64,000 nucleotides of DNA from Parahaliea aestuarii (GTDB lineage: Bacteria > Pseudomonadota > Gammaproteobacteria > Pseudomonadales > Halieaceae), in NCBI RefSeq assembly GCF_008064635.1, contig NZ_VRYZ01000002.1, positions 372,001 through 436,000 on the forward strand, read 5' to 3'. Below the pieces are notes generated by a model. It saw only the letters and a program-made list of their open reading frames with translations, made no database searches and had not been told where the DNA came from. Position numbers and translations under genes: made by a program. Positions 59,307 to 64,000 of the stretch are shown here, one piece after another. The first letter of the stretch is position 1; every line of letters begins with the position of its first letter.

Positions 59307-59531
59307 ATGTTTTTGAGATTTTTATTTGTAGTCGCACTAGCAGAGTCAGTGGCATTTGCTATTTATTTTTTTCAGGGCTCTCTCGAATTCATGCCAACCA
59401 ATGAACAAAACGACAAAGCACGAACTTCTGCAATCATTGGTTTCCTTGTTTTTCTCTGCGCCCTTACTCCAATTTCCTTCATTCTGCTTCGTTCAAAGAA
59501 GAATAGGCGTAGTGGCGAATCTGATACCTAG
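59307..59531 (+). CDS. small membrane protein at the end of the array
   Basis: 74 residues with two hydrophobic helices (about 1-23 and 42-62) separated by a polar loop (EFMPTNEQNDKARTS) and a basic tail (RSKKNRR), so it is probably a small inner-membrane protein. No named family. It lies after attC site 4 and the REP-like element; no attC follows it, so it is either the last cassette with a lost or decayed site, or resident sequence. Confidence 0.6.
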   Translation: MFLRFLFVVALAESVAFAIYFFQGSLEFMPTNEQNDKARTSAIIGFLVFLCALTPISFILLRSKKNRRSGESDT

Positions 59532-59631
59532 CCGACCATTGAAGTGAAAGAAAGCCGAAGCGAGTTTTGTACCACTGAAATCAGGCGTAGATTAGGCAAT
59601 CAGCACCCACCACTTTCGGGAAGACCACCAC

Positions 59632-60312
59632 ATGCCTACCAAACCGCCACTCCCAAAATCCGTCTCTGCCGCCGAATGGCAAACAGCCCTCGACCAACTC
59701 CTGATCAAGGAGAAGGAATTAACCCGCGCACGCGACGCCCTGAACGCGGAGCGGCGCAGGTTGCCCATGGTCAAGGTGGAGAAGCCCTACACACTCCAGG
59801 GCACAGAGGGCGAGGTCACCCTGCTCGACCTGTTCGAGGGCCGCCGCCAGCTGATTGTCTACCACTTCATGTTCGGGCCGGACTGGAAGGCCGGCTGCGA
59901 CGGTTGCTCCTGGGTGGCGGATGCCATGTCCCATCCCGCCCACCTCCACGCGCGCGATACCTCACTGGTGATGGTGTCGCGAGCAGCGCTGGACAAACTC
60001 CAGCGCTACCAGTCACGCATGGGCTGGACGATTCCGTGGTACTCGTCGCTGGGGAGCGACTTTAACGTGGATTTCGGCGCCACCACTGAAAATGGCGAAC
60101 GGCACGGTGCGAGCGTGTTCCTGCGTGACGGCGACGACATTTACCGTACCTACTTCACTGGCGCGCGCGGCGTGGAATACCTCGGCAGCCACTGGACCTA
60201 CCTGGATCTCACGCCCTTTGGCCGCCAGGAGACCTGGGAGGACTCGCCGGAAGGCTGGCCACAAACCCCGCCCTACACGTGGAACCGCCGCCACGACGAG
60301 TACGACAGGTAG
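59632..60312 (+). CDS. DUF899 thioredoxin-like family protein
   Basis: 226 residues, cytoplasmic. Characteristic DUF899 segments: EWQTALDQLLIKEKELTRARDALNAERRRLPMVKV, LLDLFEGRRQLIVYHFMFGPDWKAGCDGCSWVADAM, then TLVMVSRAALDKLQRYQSRMGWTIPWYSSLGSDFNVDF and WTYLDLTPFGRQETWEDSP. The CDGC pair sits in the redox position of a thioredoxin-like fold. The function is unproven. Codon use returns to the GC-rich chromosomal type here, marking the right end of the island. Confidence 0.92.
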   Translation: MPTKPPLPKSVSAAEWQTALDQLLIKEKELTRARDALNAERRRLPMVKVEKPYTLQGTEGEVTLLDLFEGRRQLIVYHFMFGPDWKAGCDGCSWVADAMSHPAHLHARDTSLVMVSRAALDKLQRYQSRMGWTIPWYSSLGSDFNVDFGATTENGERHGASVFLRDGDDIYRTYFTGARGVEYLGSHWTYLDLTPFGRQETWEDSPEGWPQTPPYTWNRRHDEYDR

Positions 60313-61035
60313 TCAGGGAGCGTTCCACACCACCATCGCAATCATCCGCAGTGCCAGCACGCTCACCAGAATCCGGAACCACCACTGAAAGTTGGCCTGG
60401 GGCAGGTAGCCCCGCAGGCGGGTGCCCACCCAGGAGCCGAGCACGCTGGCGGCTACCATGCCTGCCAGCAGGCCCAACCAGGGGCCGAGGCTGAAGCCCA
60501 TCAGGCCGAAGGCAGCGCCGCGCAGCAGGTGGCTGATGCTCATGTACACCGCGGTGTTCACTACCAGCCAGTCGCGCTGCACGGAATAGCGGGCCAGTAC
60601 CGCTGCCCCCAGCGGGCCGGTGGCGCCCGCCACCATACCGAGCCCGGTCTGGTAGAAGCCGAGGAAGGCCAGGGCGAACTGCCCGCGTCCCTTCGGCTGC
60701 GGCAGGGGCAGCCAGGTGAGCAGCAGGATCAGTACCCCGATTACCGCGGGCAGCCAGTCCAGCGCCAGCGTGCGATAGATACCCCCGCCCGCCACCGCGC
60801 CCAGCACCCCGCCCGCGGCAATAGCCGGGGTTAGTGTCCAGTCGATATGGCGCCAGCCGAACACGGCCCGCGACAGGTTGCTGGCCAGCTGGGTCAGGGC
60901 GTGCAGGGGCAGGATGGCCGGCGCAGGCACCAGGCCCGGCATCAGGGTCAGCAGCAGCACGCCGCCGCCCATGCCGATGGCGCCGGCCAGGGCCGAGGTG
61001 AAAAAGGCGATCGGCAGCAGCAGGTATTCGCCCAC
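60313..61035 (-). CDS. TauE/SafE-family sulfite exporter-like permease
   Basis: 240 residues, about seven to eight membrane helices, inner membrane. The first helix carries FFTSALAGAIGMGGGVLLL, the family hallmark Gly-rich motif; the repeat half carries VAGATGPLGAAVLARYS. TauE/SafE proteins export sulfoacetate, sulfite or similar anions; the substrate here is unknown. Its 3' end meets the DUF899 gene with no spacer and it begins 5 bases after the GST stop, so it is co-transcribed with the GST. Confidence 0.9.
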   Translation of the reverse strand: MGEYLLLPIAFFTSALAGAIGMGGGVLLLTLMPGLVPAPAILPLHALTQLASNLSRAVFGWRHIDWTLTPAIAAGGVLGAVAGGGIYRTLALDWLPAVIGVLILLLTWLPLPQPKGRGQFALAFLGFYQTGLGMVAGATGPLGAAVLARYSVQRDWLVVNTAVYMSISHLLRGAAFGLMGFSLGPWLGLLAGMVAASVLGSWVGTRLRGYLPQANFQWWFRILVSVLALRMIAMVVWNAP

Positions 61036-61040
61036 CCGCC

Positions 61041-61721
61041 CTACTCCGGCGCCGCCGTTTCCTCACCGGCCTCGTCGGCCTCAACAATCCAGCTTTCCGC
61101 GGCGGCGCCGCGCTCCCATTCCTGCATGGCCTCGTCCGCGCGCAGGTGGGCCACGTAGTCCGCCACCGGCCCGGCGGGCAGTGCCACTCCGTAGCCGCCA
61201 AAGCGCACCGCCACCGGGGCGAAGAAGGCGTCGGCAATGCTGAACGTGCCCAGCAGCCAGGGGCCCTCACCGGCGCCCTGCTGGCGCGCCAGGGTCCAGC
61301 GCTGGAAGATGCGGGCGATGTCGGCCTCCAGGGCCGGCGAGGTGGGCACCCGGCGCTGGCGGGCGCGGAAGTTCATCGGCATGGCCGCGCGCAGGGCGCC
61401 GTAGCCGCTGTGCATTTCCGCCACCAGCGAGCGGCCCAGGGCGCGCAGGCCGGCATCCCGCGGCCACAGCTGGCCGTCGGCGAAGGTTTCGTTGATGTAT
61501 TCGCAGATGGCGAGGGAATCCCACACGCAGCGCTCGCCGTGCCACAGCACCGGCACCGTGCGCGAGGGGGACAGGTCGCCGATGCGCCGGGCAAACTCCG
61601 GGGTGTCCAGGGGCAGCAGCTCCTCCGTGAAGGCCGCGCCGCTCTTGCGCAGGCAGAGCCAGGCGCGCAGGGACCAGGAAGAATAGTTACGGTTGCCGAT
61701 CACCAGTTTAATTGCCGCCAT
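61041..61721 (-). CDS. glutathione S-transferase family protein
   Basis: 226 residues. N-terminal thioredoxin-like domain with IGNRNYSSWSLRAWLCLRKSG (the Ser pair in the catalytic position), PSRTVPVLWHGERCVWDSLAICEYINE (cis-Pro and Glu/Ser glutathione-binding pattern), then an all-helical domain ending FSIADAFFAPVAVRF with the GST N-capping Asp. It conjugates or reduces small electrophiles in the cytoplasm. It forms a pair with the TauE-like permease. Confidence 0.93.
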   Translation of the reverse strand: MAAIKLVIGNRNYSSWSLRAWLCLRKSGAAFTEELLPLDTPEFARRIGDLSPSRTVPVLWHGERCVWDSLAICEYINETFADGQLWPRDAGLRALGRSLVAEMHSGYGALRAAMPMNFRARQRRVPTSPALEADIARIFQRWTLARQQGAGEGPWLLGTFSIADAFFAPVAVRFGGYGVALPAGPVADYVAHLRADEAMQEWERGAAAESWIVEADEAGEETAAPE

Positions 61722-61837
61722 TGTCCTGCTCCGTCTGTGAAATCCTGCAAATTTACCTGACCTTTTCGCGCGACTACAATACGCCCCTCTGGCGGACCGG
61801 TGATCCCGGGCCCCACACCCGGTAAGGAACCCTCAGC

Positions 61838-63238
<1,401 letters not shown>

Positions 63239-63256
63239 GCCGGTGACCTGAGCGCG

Positions 63257-64000
63257 ATGGTCGCCAGCGTGGATGCCATCGTGCTCGCCGGCGATCGCGG
63301 CGCGGCACGCGCCGTGGGCGGCGTCGCCAATAAATCCCTGCTGCCTGTCGGCGGCCACAGCCTGCTGGAGCGGGTGCTGCTGGCACTGTTACAGGTAGAG
63401 GCCGTGGGTCGCATTGTGGTGGTGGGGCCGGAGCACCTGCTGCGCCCGGTGGTGGCCGGCATTGAGCCCCCCGGGCGTATCGAGCTGCTGGAGCAGGCCG
63501 ACACCGCCTACGCCAACTTCTGGCGCGCCTTTACCCACCTGGAGCAGAGCAGCGACGGCGAGCGCATAGACCGCCAGGTACTGGTCACGGGCGCGGATAT
63601 GCCGCTGGTGAGCGCCGGGGAGCTGCGCGAGTTCCTGCACAACTGCGCCCGGCGCGACCTGGACTACTGCGTGGGCATGAGCGCCGAAGCCGCCCTGCGG
63701 CGCTTCTACCCGACGGCTTCGCTACCCGGCATCCACATGCGCTACCTGCACCTGGCCGAGGCCAGCCTGCGCCTCAACAACCTGCACCTGGTGCGCCCGC
63801 GGCGGGTGCAAAACCGGGATTACATCGACGAGGTCTACGGTTTCCGCTACCAGCGCGACATCGGCAATATGCTGCGCACCGCCCGCGACCTGCTCGGCCA
63901 GGAAGGCGTCGGCTGGCGTGCGCTGCGGCTCTACCTGATGCTGCAACTGGCGGAGCTGGGGCACCAGCGGGGCTGGCCCCGGTGGTGGGACTATTTTCGT
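63257..64000 (+). CDS. NTP-transferase-domain protein (MobA-like), 3' end outside window
   Basis: 248 residues visible and the frame is open to the window end. The start ATG at 63257 follows the sthA stop by 18 bases. The N-terminus VDAIVLAGDRGAARAVGGVANKSLLPVGGHSLLERVL is a nucleotidyltransferase pattern: a Gly-rich loop after LAG and the K-x-L-LPVGG substrate segment. A metal-binding aspartate follows in VLVTGADMPLVSAGELREF. The domain activates a small compound with CTP, GTP or similar; the substrate is unknown because the rest lies outside. Confidence 0.85.
   Translation, partial: MVASVDAIVLAGDRGAARAVGGVANKSLLPVGGHSLLERVLLALLQVEAVGRIVVVGPEHLLRPVVAGIEPPGRIELLEQADTAYANFWRAFTHLEQSSDGERIDRQVLVTGADMPLVSAGELREFLHNCARRDLDYCVGMSAEAALRRFYPTASLPGIHMRYLHLAEASLRLNNLHLVRPRRVQNRDYIDEVYGFRYQRDIGNMLRTARDLLGQEGVGWRALRLYLMLQLAELGHQRGWPRWWDYFR

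Noticed and set aside
59134-59316. 60-residue frame starting at the attC4 end
   Set aside because: It runs straight through the REP-like palindrome and has no ribosome binding site or similarity.

Overview
This is a 64 kb stretch of a GC-rich gammaproteobacterial chromosome. Full-length HrpA, MnmC, DusA, transaldolase, soluble transhydrogenase SthA, FadD and MlaA support that placement. The mix with a TonB-dependent receptor, a sulfotransferase, MaoC hydratase and PQQ-type dehydrogenase suggests a marine Halieaceae-like (OM60/NOR5) or related bacterium. The lineage is inference; no rRNA or tRNA gene was seen.

Layout. (1) 1-5250, plus strand: end of a TonB-dependent receptor, a Tat-exported FAD oxidoreductase of the spermidine-dehydrogenase type, an NhaC-type antiporter and an exported cupin. 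(2) 5254-23355, minus strand: FHA protein (TagH-like) > Ser/Thr kinase with a C-terminal formylglycine-generating-enzyme-like domain > TpsB transporter > a 3,152-residue TpsA exoprotein made of duplicated modules, followed by a bactofilin, a small unknown protein and a luciferase-like oxidoreductase. (3) 23656-28514, plus: SDR, TetR regulator, sulfotransferase, PQQ-type lipoprotein dehydrogenase. (4) 28645-32467: a Fur-box-like site and a three-gene Fe(3+) ABC importer, convergent with an exported beta-propeller protein. (5) 33542-38076: monooxygenase-like protein, dusA, tal, TerB protein, and a STAS/PP2C partner-switch pair whose receiver domain is degenerate. (6) 38205-40971, minus: hvfA-hvfB-hvfC, a copper-type RiPP metallophore pathway whose precursor has nine EGKCG motifs, then mlaA. 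(7) 41177-53738: hrpA, fadD, MaoC hydratase, unknown protein, mnmC, glutaminyl cyclase, M16C protease. (8) 54148-59531: an AT-rich island that I read as an integron gene-cassette array with four attC-like sites and no integrase gene (a CALIN). One cassette holds a tight three-gene unit: DNA methyltransferase, DUF262 protein and HEPN nuclease, a candidate phage-defence system. (9) 59632-64000: DUF899 protein, TauE/SafE permease, GST, sthA and a truncated NTP transferase.

The most notable items are the cassette array with its three-gene defence-like cassette, the HvfABC metallophore operon, and the FHA-kinase-TpsB-TpsA operon in which the kinase N-terminus carries repeated Thr motifs that could dock on the neighbouring FHA domain. 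Starts were moved from the longest possible reading frame where a signal peptide, ribosome binding site or attC site argued for it; each case is stated in the entry.
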